A DNA stretch of 64,000 nt from Hofstenia miamia (Eukaryota > Xenacoelomorpha > Acoela > Hofsteniidae). A program made the position numbers and the translations under genes. The DNA lies in assembly GCA_900660155.1 (NCBI GenBank), contig CABFPE010000500.1:228538-292537 (forward strand), written 5' to 3'. The notes below the pieces were generated by a model. It saw only the letters and a list, made by a program, of their open reading frames with translations, had not been told where the DNA came from and ran no database searches. Position 1 is the first letter of the stretch; the number at the start of each line of letters is the position of its first letter. Below are positions 1-11,900 of the stretch, piece by piece.

Positions 1-14
1 TATATATATATATA
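1..14. repeat. (TA)n microsatellite at window edge
   Basis: Pure TA dinucleotide run at the very start of the window. Similar runs occur near 35220, 60596, 63604 and the right end. Confidence 0.9.
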
Positions 15-549
15 AGGGAAATTCCTGCATGAAAGCTACTGCTAGACTTTTAAAGACATTTTTCATTCATGAGTAGCAGAACATTTTGAAAATAAAGATT
101 TTTATCTTATAAAAATTACTAAAATTTATTTCTATTTGAATATTCACATAAAGTTTAGTTTTTGAAAATGGGGATATAATATATGGGAGCTTGGATGCGG
201 ATTAGAGGGAAGTAGGGCAGCCGGCCTCCCTTTTTGGCTAATGAATAGGAATATTTATGGCAATTTAGTCATTAAATTCTGTTTGCCGTAACAATAGCAG
301 ACTCGTTTTATATTGCTTATTTAACCTTTTGTAAAATTTTATTGAAGAAATCACGGGAAATTTTATTGAAATTATTTTTATACCTTTTCTCCACCATTCC
401 ACTTAAAAGCAAAAAAATGCTAGAAATCATCGCAGTATGACACTATAAAATTATTGATGTTATCTTGATTTGTTTATTAAGTAATTTTTCTTTGTTTGCA
501 GCCTTAATTAAAATAACAATTCACCGAAGTTGTCCCAATATTAACATAC

Positions 550-833
550 TTTGAAACTAAGAACATATTCAACAACAAAGTTTCGTCTGTAATCTACAAA
601 TATGAATGTAATGATTGCAATAAACCATACATCGGAGAAACTAAGAGACATTGGGAACAAGGATGAAAGAACATATAAGAGGACACTTGAATTCTGAAAT
701 ATATTTACATCACCATGACATCAAGGAAGAAAATTTTAAAATATTACTAAAATCTAAACATCTAAAAATTGATGAACAAATTTTTATTGTGGCTACAAAC
801 GGTACAATTGTTGTATTGTCAGTACTTTAAAAA
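550..833 (+). mobile_element. Penelope-like element fragment (GIY-YIG endonuclease domain)
   Basis: Plus-strand translation from 583 reads SSVIYKYECNDC then KPYIGETKRHW. This is the conserved start of the GIY-YIG nuclease at the C-terminus of Penelope-like retroelements: a CxxC pair, then Y-I-G-E-T-x-R-H. After one frame shift near 658-662 the match continues as MKEHIRGHL and then an EENFKILLKSKHLK segment, which is where Penelope proteins carry an EH-R motif and an E-N-F-K-I-L segment. A stop follows at about 831. Only this C-terminal part is visible. No reverse transcriptase was found upstream, so this is a short decayed fragment. The nuclease normally nicks the target DNA for retrotransposition. 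Confidence 0.75.
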
Positions 834-2340
834 CCCTAAAATATAACCCCTACAAGTTCTTCACGCCCAAGTAATTAAATCAGTCTTCAGAAAGAACACT
901 CAATATCTAAAAAATCAGTGTAGAGTTTCATCAGCACTATTATTTTGGCCTCCACCTTTTTCAGATAACTTGAGTGATCCCAAACGTCCTATTATTAAGT
1001 CGTTTTACGCTCTCAAAATCCCAATGATGAAATCACATGGCACAACACCCCACGCAGTTCATGAATCATAAGAACTTAAGAAGCTTTTCGGTAACAGGAT
1101 CATTTGGGAAATCAGTGCCTAGATCGACTCAGCTCTCTTCCTTTGACTTCTTATAGGACTATGTGAAAGATCAGATATTATGTGAGTTAAAATCACAAAC
1201 GGTTTTTGAAATACAAAATACAATTAAATAAAATTGTTCTCCCTTTATTAATAAATTGAGGATTGTATGTAATTTATTTAGTGAGTTATTTAAATAAATA
1301 TCGCTCCTTAACATTCGATTTCGTAGAACAACGCCATTCGCTTTTTGTAATTTAAAAACACATGAGATAAAAAACCTTCATTAGCGGGAATAAAGAAAAT
1401 AGTAAATACGAAGAGCTTCAAAAAACAATGTATGCAAAGAAAACTATTCCCGCAATTATATTTTCGCGTTTGACAGTTCTCATTCTTAGTTTTTCTGTAT
1501 AATTTTTTTGGACTTAAAACTGAATTGTAATTGCCCAAAAACCTATGTAAGATGACAACCTAAAACGTCAGTTCAAATACTTATAAAAACATGCCTTTTT
1601 AAGATTTTTTTCTAAAATTAACCACTTTGTGATGAAAATTTCGCTCGATTGCGAAGTTTATTTATTACTCGACACAACTTTCAAAAATCACGACTTTTAA
1701 GACTACTTTATCAAGAAAATCTATGCTACACAATAGCAAAATAATATTATTTTCGATGTTTTAAGTAGAAATATCACTTATTAAACAATTTTTTTGTGGC
1801 ATTGTCTGAATTTATTTTGTTGCCAAAGTTAAATTTATTTAGCGAACATGAAATTAATTATAAAGCTACACTATTTTTTAAACTATATTCTAATTGCTTA
1901 TATTGCTGTTTCCTTTTAATTTCGAGGAAAATGACACCCGTGATGCATCACGAGAGCAACAAAGGCAAAAACAATACCTCCTTCAAAGTTGGAAAATTGT
2001 TTTTAATGGTTTTTGTGTTTCTATAGCAATTTTAGAAAACGAGACTACATTTTTATTGGTTATACACAGTATTTCTGAACTTTAATATAGCGCCTACCTC
2101 TCGAATTTTATATATATATATTTATATATAATTCTCAACTACGAGTAAAAATGTCTTCCCAACGACGAAATGAATTAATTTTAAAATTATATGTAAGCAG
2201 CAGGCTTAATGAAATGAAAATTAATTTTTTTTATAATATGGAAAAACACGCTTTGAGAGTCGAATTTTTTAAGACTCACTACTAGATCAAACCAAAAAAT
2301 ATCTATGGCTGAACTAAAACAACATACTTTTATAATTAGA
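834..2340. other. AT-rich non-coding stretch, no gene seen
   Basis: Only short open frames with AT-driven composition occur here, with none resembling a known family. The remaining 3' exons of the minus-strand IRAK1BP1-like gene were looked for here and not found. A short TA-rich run sits near 2110-2130. Confidence 0.5.
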
Positions 2341-2718
2341 AAGTACGAAACACGCATATGAACATGTTTTTTTAGATATCTATCTATATACATTTCAAGA
2401 ACAAAATTACTTTAATTGGCTTATATTCTGCATAGAAGTTTAAATTTTTAAATAGTACACCAGTACATGCATTTTTATGATTATAAATAGAAAATGACAC
2501 TTCATAAATATTAGACTACTGCAATTCATTAAGCTGAAAACGGAAGGTAATTTTGAAATTTAAAAATTAAAGAATAATTGTACACATACTTTAAAAAATA
2601 TTGCAGACCTAATAGGAAATTCAATAACGTAATTAACATAATACATTATAATGTGAAATCAAATTTGGTTTTTTTCTGCTAGAATAAAAAAATTAAATTT
2701 AAGTTAAAGTGAACAGAC

Positions 2719-2915
2719 CTTGCAAATTGAAGACATTGATTGGAAAGGGTAAAAATAGGTGCAGTAATGGTAAATGTATCATCAAGTTTTACCAAAAGAA
2801 AATTATTCAACTGTTGACATTTAGCGAAATCACAAAAAATAACGTCGAATTCAGCTTGCAAAGCATAGAGTGATCCATCGCGACTCATTACTTTGGAAAA
2901 CGATATATCATTTTC
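2719..2915 (-). CDS. IRAK1BP1: IRAK1BP1-like protein, second copy of exon 2
   Basis: Identical in translation to the exon at 3415-3611 and carrying the same acceptor and donor, inside the 696-bp tandem duplicate. Because the exon is 197 nt long, using both copies in one mRNA would put the second copy out of frame. If the duplication is real, the copies should be used alternatively, or one is dead. If it is an assembly error, there is only one exon 2. Confidence 0.6.
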
Positions 2916-3414
2916 CTAAATTAAAGTACATTTATCTCATATTTAAATATCTCATAAATATTAAGAAAATCAAGTGACTAGAAACTACATTTTTTGTAAT
3001 TAATAGCAAACACTATAATTATTTTAAATGTGATACAAGTACGAAACACGCATATGAACATTTTTTTTTAGATATCTATCTATATACATTTCAAGAACAA
3101 AATTACTTTAATTGGCTTATATTCTGCATAGAAGTTTAAATTTTTAAATAGTACACCAGTACATGCATTTTTATGATTATAAATAGAAAATGACACTTCA
3201 TAAATATTAGACTACTGCAATTCATTAAGCTGAAAACGGAAGGTAATTTTGAAATTTAAAAATTAAAGAATAATTGTACACATACTTTAAAAAATATTGC
3301 AGACCTAATAGGAAATTCAATAACGTAATTAACATAATACATTATAATGTGAAATCAAATTTGGTTTTTTTCTGCTAGAATAAAAAAATTAAATTTAAGT
3401 TAAAGTGAACAGAC

Positions 3415-3611
3415 CTTGCAAATTGAAGACATTGATTGGAAAGGGTAAAAATAGGTGCAGTAATGGTAAATGTATCATCAAGTTTTACCAAAAGAAAATT
3501 ATTCAACTGTTGACATTTAGCGAAATCACAAAAAATAACGTCGAATTCAGCTTGCAAAGCATAGAGTGATCCATCGCGACTCATTACTTTGGAAAACGAT
3601 ATATCATTTTC
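3415..3611 (-). CDS. IRAK1BP1: IRAK1BP1-like protein, exon 2 (copy next to exon 1)
   Basis: Minus-strand exon of 197 nt between a TTTAG acceptor and a GTCTGT donor. It encodes ENDISFSKVMSRDGS, then LQAEFDVIFCDFAKCQQLNNF, then LVKLDDT. This matches the central SIMPL segment of IRAK1BP1 (E-N-I-T-V-x-K, then an E-V-C-I-x-F-x-x-F-x-K-M-Q block, then L-V-E-K-L-D). It enters in phase 0 and leaves in phase 2, so 197 nt is not a multiple of three and one copy only can be spliced in without shifting the frame. Confidence 0.78.
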
Positions 3612-3905
3612 CTAAATTAAAGTACATTTATCTCATATTTAAATATCTCATAAATATTAAGAAAATCAAGTGACTAGAAACTACATTTTTTGTAATTAAT
3701 AGCAAACACTATAATTATTTTAAATGTTATACTTTGCAATTGACCATTAACTTAAAAAGACTACAACAAACGATAAATTCTATATTACAGATCTTAATAG
3801 CTTTTAGGCCTTCCCACAATAAGCTTAACAAAAATCTATAGCTAGAGAATGACCTTAAAAATTGTATATATTTCCAAGCATGTTAATTTAAAAGATTAAA
3901 ATCAC

Positions 3906-4130
3906 CTTAACTTCGTGATTATGTAGTGTTAGTCTAATATAATCAAGTCTTCTTTGAACACTGTTTTTGACATCATTGATATTATCTTTGCGACTTATAA
4001 CACTCAAAAGCACGTTAACTTGATCAGGAAGTACAGTCATAGATGCAGAAGCACTAACTTCAAGTAATCTATGGGAACCCAAAACATCCCCATCATTTCG
4101 ATAGGATTCCATTTTGTAAGGATTTGACAT
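3906..4130 (-). CDS. IRAK1BP1: IRAK1BP1-like (SIMPL domain) protein, coding exon 1
   Basis: Reading the minus strand from the ATG at 4130-4128 gives 75 codons. After a short head comes LLEVSASASMTVLPDQVNV and then a KNSVQRRLDYI motif. This is the start of the SIMPL/BON-like fold of IRAK1-binding protein 1, whose vertebrate members have V-S-A-x-A-x-V-x-x-x-P-D and K-x-S-V-x-R-R-L-D-Y-I at the same spacing. The exon ends in phase 0 at 3906, followed by a GTGATT donor. Splicing to exon 2 gives the junction HNHEVK/ENDISFSK, as expected for the family. IRAK1BP1 in mammals binds IRAK1 and modulates NF-kB signalling; the same role in this animal is inference. The 3' exons were not found in the window. 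Confidence 0.8.
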
Positions 4131-4157
4131 GAACTTAAATTATATTTTAATTAAGAC

Positions 4158-4930
4158 TACTATTTAGTAAATTAGATAATACACTGCTGTGCATAATTTG
4201 GAAATTAATCTCCTCGATATATATAAATGCGATCAAATGTCGATAACAATACACTGCAAAAACTAAGGTATATGAAAAGAATTGCACAGGCTTTAGTATC
4301 TTAACACTAAAACAGCTAGCTCTACTTGAGTTCTTATTTACATCTGAGAATTCAAATGCGAAAATTATTGAACAGAAACATAATTTCTACTAAAAGTAAA
4401 TTCAAATAATGAGATTATCAACATAGTTGAAAGTAAATGTAAATGCTAGTGTTTCTTCTGAAAGAATAATCAAGCAAATAGAAAAGGCTTATAGGTAATT
4501 CTGACCTATTGTCGCGTTTCTAATGTTAAATAAAATGACTTTATTTCAAGTGTTAAATGAATCCCTCTACTTTTAGTTTAGTTTTATACTTTTATTTTAT
4601 GCATTTCATAGAGTATCCTACTATTTAGTAAATTAGATAATACACTGCTGTGCATAATTTGGAAATTAATCTCCTCGATATATATAAATGCGATCAAATT
4701 TCTATAACAATACACTGCAAAAACTAAGATATATGAAAAGAATTGCACAGGCTTTAGTATCTTAACACTAAAACAGCTAGCACTACTGAGTACTTTTTTT
4801 AATTGGAATTCAATGTTTAATTGATTCCCTTTATTTTTATTTAATTTTAATATTTTTTTTTGATGAATGTCTAGATATCTACTTTTAGTTGAGTTTTACA
4901 CTTTTATTTTATGCATTTCATAGAATATCC
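4158..4930. repeat. Interleaved local direct repeats
   Basis: A unit of about 170 bp at 4158-4327 (starting CTACTATTTAGTAAATTAG, containing AAAACAGCTAGC near its end) recurs at 4619-4788 with a few substitutions. A second unit (CTTTTAGTTTAGTTTTA to CATTTCATAGAGTATCC) at about 4566-4618 recurs at about 4877-4930. The arrangement A-B-A'-B' suggests one old segmental tandem duplication of about 460 bp followed by divergence and deletion. Confidence 0.8.
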
Positions 4931-7900
4931 AGAAAAAATAATTAGCCACTTATCATTTTTGTAGATACAATTTCGAAGACAAATTGAAAAATCTAAAATT
5001 TAGTTAATAGATAATCCCATAATAAAAAAGGAAAGTGAAGAGTACGATGAAAATTTCAGCATGGATATAACTTGAAAAGTTATTGATTGACATCGATGAA
5101 ATCATTGTTTAGCTAGTAGAATGAAATTATTGAAATTGTAACAGCGACATATTAGCAAAGACGTCAAATATATATTTGTCAAATAACATTTATTAACTAT
5201 TATAAATAAATTTGCATTTCATATGCAAGGCAAGATGTTATCGCTTAAAACTCAATAATTATTCACCTAAAAATATTTGAAATCTTAAATAGCTGAAACT
5301 TCAGAGATAACACTTTGTTGGATTAAAATTTCGTATATAGCAGTAATTTTGCCAATATGTGCAAAAGAGTAATTCTTATATAATATGTATATTATGCTTA
5401 AATAATTACAGCAATTTAGATTATTATTTGCGCTTAATTCTTAATAATGCTTAGTAAATAAAATTGGTATAAGTATTTTCGTTATCATATTAAGAAAATG
5501 GCGCCATCTTACGAGTAACAAAAGTATTTATTTTATCTGAATTTCACATTAATAAATTTTATAATTTAAAGAAGGAAAAGGACATGGGTATTTTTTATTA
5601 GTTTAACTTAAATATACATACAAATAAGGTTGTTCAAATGTGTTTTTACGTTTCTCTAACTTTTCATATTCGCATTAATTGGTGTTACATGTACTAAGTT
5701 TATTACTTATATTGATATTACCAAATTAGCAAAAAGTAAGGAACTTATTTTGAAATCATCTCAAATGGTTTTTTGTAGAATTCATCACAAATTAGATGCA
5801 TTCTAGAATAAGGAATATATTCGATGTAAAATCTAACAATGGTAAAGTTGTATTTCTACATTTTAGCATTTTATTACTAATGTCTATAGCTAATACATTA
5901 CAGAAATATGAACGTGCTACTTACCTTCATAGAATTTTTTTTGAAATATTTGTTGTTTCTATGCGCTGATAGGATATTTTTGCTATGTTTTTTCGCGCCT
6001 ATCATTTTGCAGTATGCTTTGAAGTGTTTTTGAAGTGGTTGCTTTTACAGAAATGAGTAATTCTTTGTGCTTTTTAATTTTAGGTTTTAATGCATTTATT
6101 TTATTGCTAATTAAGTTCGTACGTTATGCTTTTATCTTAACGAATCGCATTTTTTCAAGATTTGTCATCAATGATTATGCTTATGGAAATCATACAGCTT
6201 TAGTTTAGACTAAATATATTGACTTTTTATTATATATTTATTTTTTTATTTTTGGTAACTATATCAACGTATGTTTAATTAACCAATTCTCAATTGTTTT
6301 TTTACATTATTCATAAATTGAAATGAAAAATTAGTATAAACTTCATTTAAATGCAGTAGTGTAATTAATCCTTGGATCTAATGTTCATTAGATTCTTATT
6401 TTATATTTATTATCTAAGCGGTTGCGTTACGAGAAGAAATTTATTTGCTTTAAATTTAATTGACATCATATTTATATTGAAAACAATTTGTTACATTCTA
6501 AAAGTGATTAATTCAATCATTTCTTTCTTTAATAATTTCATTTTCATCAATTAAAAATTAAGTATTTAATAAATAATTTGAATTTACTCAATTTTTAGAC
6601 AAGGTTTGCATTGTTTTTTTTCAATATAGAAATCAAAACTAGCATTCAAATTGGCATTGCCCCCTTGCTTAAATTGATAAAATGCACTGCTAAAGCAGAG
6701 AATAGTTTTAAATTATAATATTTAGATATTTTTTTAAGTTATGATTTAAGTAGTTATAATTTTCTCTTCGGATAGAAATTTATTAGTTATAAGTATTATG
6801 TCATGTATCTTCTCATAATATTCATCTAATTGTTCTGTTTTGATTTATGTAATAATACACTTAGTAAATGATTGATTAGTGTATTAATAATTTTATACAG
6901 TGAAATATTTAAAAATTCTTGTGAAATATGTTTTTGTAAGTTAGTGTATTATTGGTTGATATCATTCCTCTTAAATGCATTTTGTAATTTGCTTTCTATT
7001 CAACATTATTTTAATGATTTCCATTCGTCTATTTCGTTGACGTGCTTTTAATTTCAATGCTCTCTGACGTATAGACTAGCGGCATTTTTTTGAATTTACT
7101 AATGCTATAAATACTTTTCATTTTTAGTATTCGTATTATTTGAAAAGATTTCCTCCTGCAATTCGTTAGTTGTGGACTAAGCAAACAAGTAATTTTAATT
7201 GTTTATGGAACAGATATAAATGTTAGTTCAAAGTACCGAAGATGTAGCCTACTTAGAGATAATTAATATATTAAATATACTTAAGCACGTCTCTTAAACT
7301 ATTTGTTTACTGAACGCCCGCCGCATCTAAATACTACAAGTGATTATGACATTGATGAATTTTTTTATCTACGTGCAAAATATTAAATGCAATTTTAATT
7401 AAATCAAAGGAATCCTTATTTGCTTCAGACTTTCAATCGAGGGTTTCGAATTTTCACGCATTCAATCCTTCTACTATCATGTTTTTCTTTGCCATTGAGT
7501 ATGCAATTACAATCAACTGTGTATAATATATAGTAAATTTAACTTTTTATTTCGTAGTTTTGTAAACATCAAATGTGTATGTGGTATAATTCAAATTTTC
7601 AAATTTAGGAACTGTTTGAATTTCTATTAATTAAGAGCATCGCGTATTTTAAATTTCAAATGTGGGAATTCTAAGTGTTTAAATCTGCAGCTCTTGCATT
7701 TAAATTTCCATTGTTTTTAAATTTTAAATTTCTTAATTGAAAAAATGTTTATCAATAATTTATCCATTTCCCTCTTTTTATTCCCGCCTTGATGTTTGAC
7801 ATTTGCTTTATTCATTTTCAAGGAGCGCTTTCTGTTTGTTTTCCTTGTTTGTGCCTCACATATGTGTCATTGCATGTCGCGCTGAACTTGCAATTTGTTG

Positions 7901-8503
7901 CGGTAGTTACAAAGTATTTTTTACTTATCCACTTAGGTATTCTTTCCCTAAAATCAGCTATTCCCGCGATTTAATGAATTGCTAATTGATTTTGCAAAAA
8001 TAGTATTTGCTTTTAAAATATTTTTCTTTTCAATTTCCAATAAAAATTAATTTTGAAAAATATTTCTCAGGTGTTAAATAAATTAAGGATAATATCGCCT
8101 ATCTCTAAATTACATATCTATATCGTCACCAATAATAGAACGTGACACAGTGCCGTCTTAACTATCCAGTTCGGCAAAATGAATCTTTTTGGAAATAGAC
8201 AATTATTACAGTGGCTGTCTGTCGATAAGATTAAATCGGTGCGCTTTTGACAAGTAAACCTTTGGTTTAATTTAAGTCTAAATCTTGGCACACGTTATGT
8301 ACGATAGATTGTACTGTAGGTTATGCTATATTTGTCGGTGTCTGACGTTAACGTTATTTGTATGCTCTGTACATAGTAAAATGATTTATTTACATTATAA
8401 GTTGGCCGGATGTTTTAATTTATCATAAATTAATGACGCGTGCAAGTTTTAGATTGTGTTCTTGTTAAAGCTACACAATTTTATTTGTTGACGTTTCCAT
8501 AGT
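4931..8503. other. AT-rich intergenic region between divergent genes
   Basis: About 3.6 kb of strongly AT-rich DNA between the IRAK1BP1-like 5' end and the KDM3 start codon. No supported coding exon, tRNA or recognisable transposon was seen. The region should contain the promoters and any 5' UTR exons of both genes, but no core promoter motif can be called with confidence in such AT-rich sequence. Confidence 0.4.
5919..5925 (-). promoter_or_regulatory. Strong minus-strand splice donor, possible 5' UTR exon of IRAK1BP1-like gene
   Basis: The minus strand reads GAAG/GTAAGTAGC, an excellent donor consensus, 1.8 kb upstream of the IRAK1BP1-like start codon. A plausible acceptor (AATTTAAG) lies just before that ATG. 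A non-coding first exon ending at 5925 is therefore possible, but nothing else proves it. Confidence 0.25.
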
Positions 8504-8981
8504 ATGGACAGTCGTCGACGTGTACGTGTATCATCTAATTGCCACGATAGTCAACTTTGCGACAGTACTTCTGAAGTTAAACACGCTAATTTAACCGCTG
8601 AGGTTGACGGTTTAAACATGGCCTACAACGATGCATTGCTGTCAGGACCTCCTTATTTACTACAACCCACTTTACTGCAGCCATATTTAGTAGGATCTGC
8701 TGCAAATCAAGCTTATTATCCTCTCAAACCAAATGATTCTTTGATGACTCATTTGACATTACACCCTTCAGATAAGAAAATGCTACAGTTTTTTATGCCG
8801 TCCCCTTTACCTACGGCAGCTTATATTCACCAGCCCCCTGTTCTAGAAAACAAAATACGTTCTCAATTTCCCACCCAACCAATTGTTCCAGTAGTTCCGG
8901 AAAATGAGCGCTTTCTGCCTTCATGTTTATTTCATTTACAAGCTTCTCGAGATGTACAGCAACCGCTACCTGAAGCTACAG
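8504..8981 (+). CDS. KDM3: KDM3 exon 1: start codon and N-terminal region
   Basis: The ATG has A at -3 and G at +4, and an in-frame TGA lies 15 bases upstream (8489-8491), so no longer start exists within this exon. It encodes 159 residues rich in Pro, Leu and Tyr with no recognised domain. It ends in phase 1 at an ACAG/GTAAAT donor. Confidence 0.8.
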
Positions 8982-11900
8982 GTAAATTTCTATTTTTCTT
9001 AATTGTAAAATTCTTTTCGAAATTTAAAAACCAATGAAATTAATTTTTCATCGCTGTAAAATTTATTGGAGAATTTGTTTTTAGGAGTAATTTTTAAATT
9101 TTAGAATGGAATTAATTTTTCTAATTTTACGCTTTCAATTTCGAATTGTTTCATGAAATATTTCGCTTTTAGCGTCGTTATTAAATTAGAAAATTCTCTA
9201 GAAAAATATCATTATTTACGCGTTTTTTATAGTTTTTAGTAAAATTTGAAATTTCCTTCATGATATAGCTTTACTTAATTAATTCATTATAGGTTTTTGT
9301 AACATTTCTCAACTTGGCAAGCACAAATTCGAAAGATCTAAGTTTTTATGTCGAAATTATGTTTTCACTATGTTATGTGTAAATCTAAGATTTACGATCT
9401 AAGGGATTCATTTTTCGCTTTATCGGGTCCAATCGATTATTCACTGTACTCGATCAAAAAATAGTTCACTTACTGATTTTACTGTGTATATAGAATTTGG
9501 CTTATGAAATTTATTTTTATATGATTCGGATTCAAGTGCCTTTATGAAGTCTACTTGAGGTTAGCCCACGCTTAAAAAATAAACCGAAATCAAATTTAGC
9601 GTTTACGTATTAATGTATAAATTTGAATATATATCGACGCTAGCAATTTCTCCAAACTGTCGGAAAATGTCTTTCTTCAATATATTTAATTTACTGTGGC
9701 TTAGAACTAAATAAGTACTTTGATAATTTCCTTTCCAAATATCTTTTCATTAATTTCGCTTTCGTCTGTTTACATTCTTCCATACATTGCTTTGCTTTCT
9801 TTTTAATTTAGCTGGTTTCCTTCAGAAAATTACTTTTAATGCAGCATAATTCAGGAAATTTCTAAGTAGTGACACTGCTTGGATAATGAATTCCTTTGCC
9901 GATTTACATTTTTAGCGTAATTTGCTCTGACATTTAAACACAAAGCTCTTCTTAACAGTACTCAATGATATTTTCACTAATGCTTTGCTGTCATTTGACA
10001 TTTAAACACAAAGCTTTCTTAACAGTACTCATATGATATTTTCACTAATGCTTTTCTGTCATTTCCTTACATTAATTTTAGATTTAGTGTTTTTATGGAT
10101 GTATTTCTAGCATTATTACGGAAGATACTCTAAAAATATTTCTTGTAATGAACGCATTATCGTCCAATGATTGCGTCTTGCTTAGGACCTTACATGTTTT
10201 ATAAACAAATATTTAAAAATATAGAGTATTAATCAAGTTAAAAAAAATTAATTATGCACACAACAAAAATGTAACGCACCCCGAAACTATTCAGAAAAGA
10301 GACAAGATATGGCATCTGAACTCATGCATCTTTCAACATTTGAATGATTGAAATTCTCTACTAGTGTTTTGTAGAAAGATCTTCGAATTTGTTTGTTCAT
10401 CCATCATGTGCTTTGTTTTAAAAAATAAATAAATACATTTCCATTTCAACAGTTACAGTGGATCAAAAACTGATGGTTTGTCAACAGAACAAAAATGAAC
10501 TGTTTATATGTAATAAGACCCGCTTAACATATCTAAGAGCTGCTTGTTGATGTCTTCAATCAAAATGCGTATTATCAATGATTTCGCAAATAGAAACCCT
10601 TGTTATGCAGGGATTAATCTTACCATCATGTTACTACAGCGGATTGTATACGTGGATGATCGTAAATAAGATCATAAATCGCCTATGAAGTTTGATTTGA
10701 AGTGTTTCATTCGTCATCAAATGCATAAATCATTTGCTCGATTTGTATCGGCATTCCATGTTTTGATTGATATACTGATTTTTCCTTTAATCATTAATGC
10801 GTAAATCATTATGCTCGATTTGTATCGGCATTCCATGTTTTGATTGATATACTGATTTTTCCTTTAATCATTCTACCTTGGACATTTAAAACTTCATTGA
10901 CTTGGCTCAAGGGTGTGAGGTGGTGGGAGGTGAAGCTTGTATATATTTAACCAAAACTTACTTGGCGTAGCAAGAATGAATAAATAGGACAATGATATTC
11001 AATCGGATTACATTTAATTGTGCTCGAAATGTCATCCCTTGTTCTTGCTGGTTATTATTGAGCTATGGTCTTTCAGTTAATTGTTTGACACTTAACATTT
11101 GTTACAATAATATCTAATTCTATAACCATCTAAACTACTTGTTGGATTCAAAACACACTAACATAATAAACAAAAAGCTGCTTTCAAACGTTTGTCTAAC
11201 CTATTTTGTTATAATCGACACATGTCCAAACACGTCTGCTTAAATGCATTTAAAATAATGGAATTGAATTCATTAATAAACTACCAATATCATATACTGT
11301 CTCATTATGTACTCTTAAATGCAGTTTGATCAAAGCAATACGATGTCAAACTTTCGTGTTATTTTACAAATGCGTGTACATGTGAAAATAATAACTAACA
11401 GGTTAAATTTCTCTGATATAGTAAACAATCGCTCTATTGTATTTTATATACTGACTGACTGGCCTTCAATGAATATTATAGCTCCATTTTCGTTATAAAT
11501 TGTGGTTGCAACGGCCCTTAAACATATATATTATTCTACATTTATAGGATTGGAGTAATTTCTTAGGTAGTGACCAATATGTGTATGAATGCTTATGTTT
11601 AGAGTATCAGTCTTTGTTTGTATATGTATATATGATTGCGTATATATGTGTGTATGTGTGTAAATATGTGTATATATGTATGTACATGATACGTGTTTAT
11701 GATTTACATGTATGGGTTTGCATATTATGTCACTATATTTTTGTGTGCTACATTATATATATATTGTATATGTATATATATATGTATGTTTATATGAATA
11801 CGTTTCTATGTGTGTATGTGTTTCTTTAGGGTATAATAGAATTTGTTTTTATATGTATGCATATACCGTATGAACGTACTGTATGCATTCCTAACGTTTA

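Larger units (their letters stand above)
2341..3732. repeat. Tandem duplication, 2 x 696 bp
   Basis: The 696 bases from 2341 to 3036 are repeated from 3037 to 3732. By eye the only differences are near the junctions: the length of a T run after AACAT, and GTGATAC against GTTATAC at the right ends. Each unit contains one complete copy of exon 2 of the minus-strand IRAK1BP1-like gene with flanking intron. No N separates the copies. The near-identity, introns included, means either a very recent duplication or an assembly artefact such as two haplotypes placed in series. Confidence 0.9.

Noticed and set aside
1308-1538. 76-codon minus-strand frame
   Set aside because: AT-driven, Lys/Asn/Phe-rich, no motif, no plausible link to the IRAK1BP1-like gene.
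11581-11829. 82-codon open frame
   Set aside because: Translation of a TG/TA microsatellite (Tyr, Val, Cys, Met runs), no domain.
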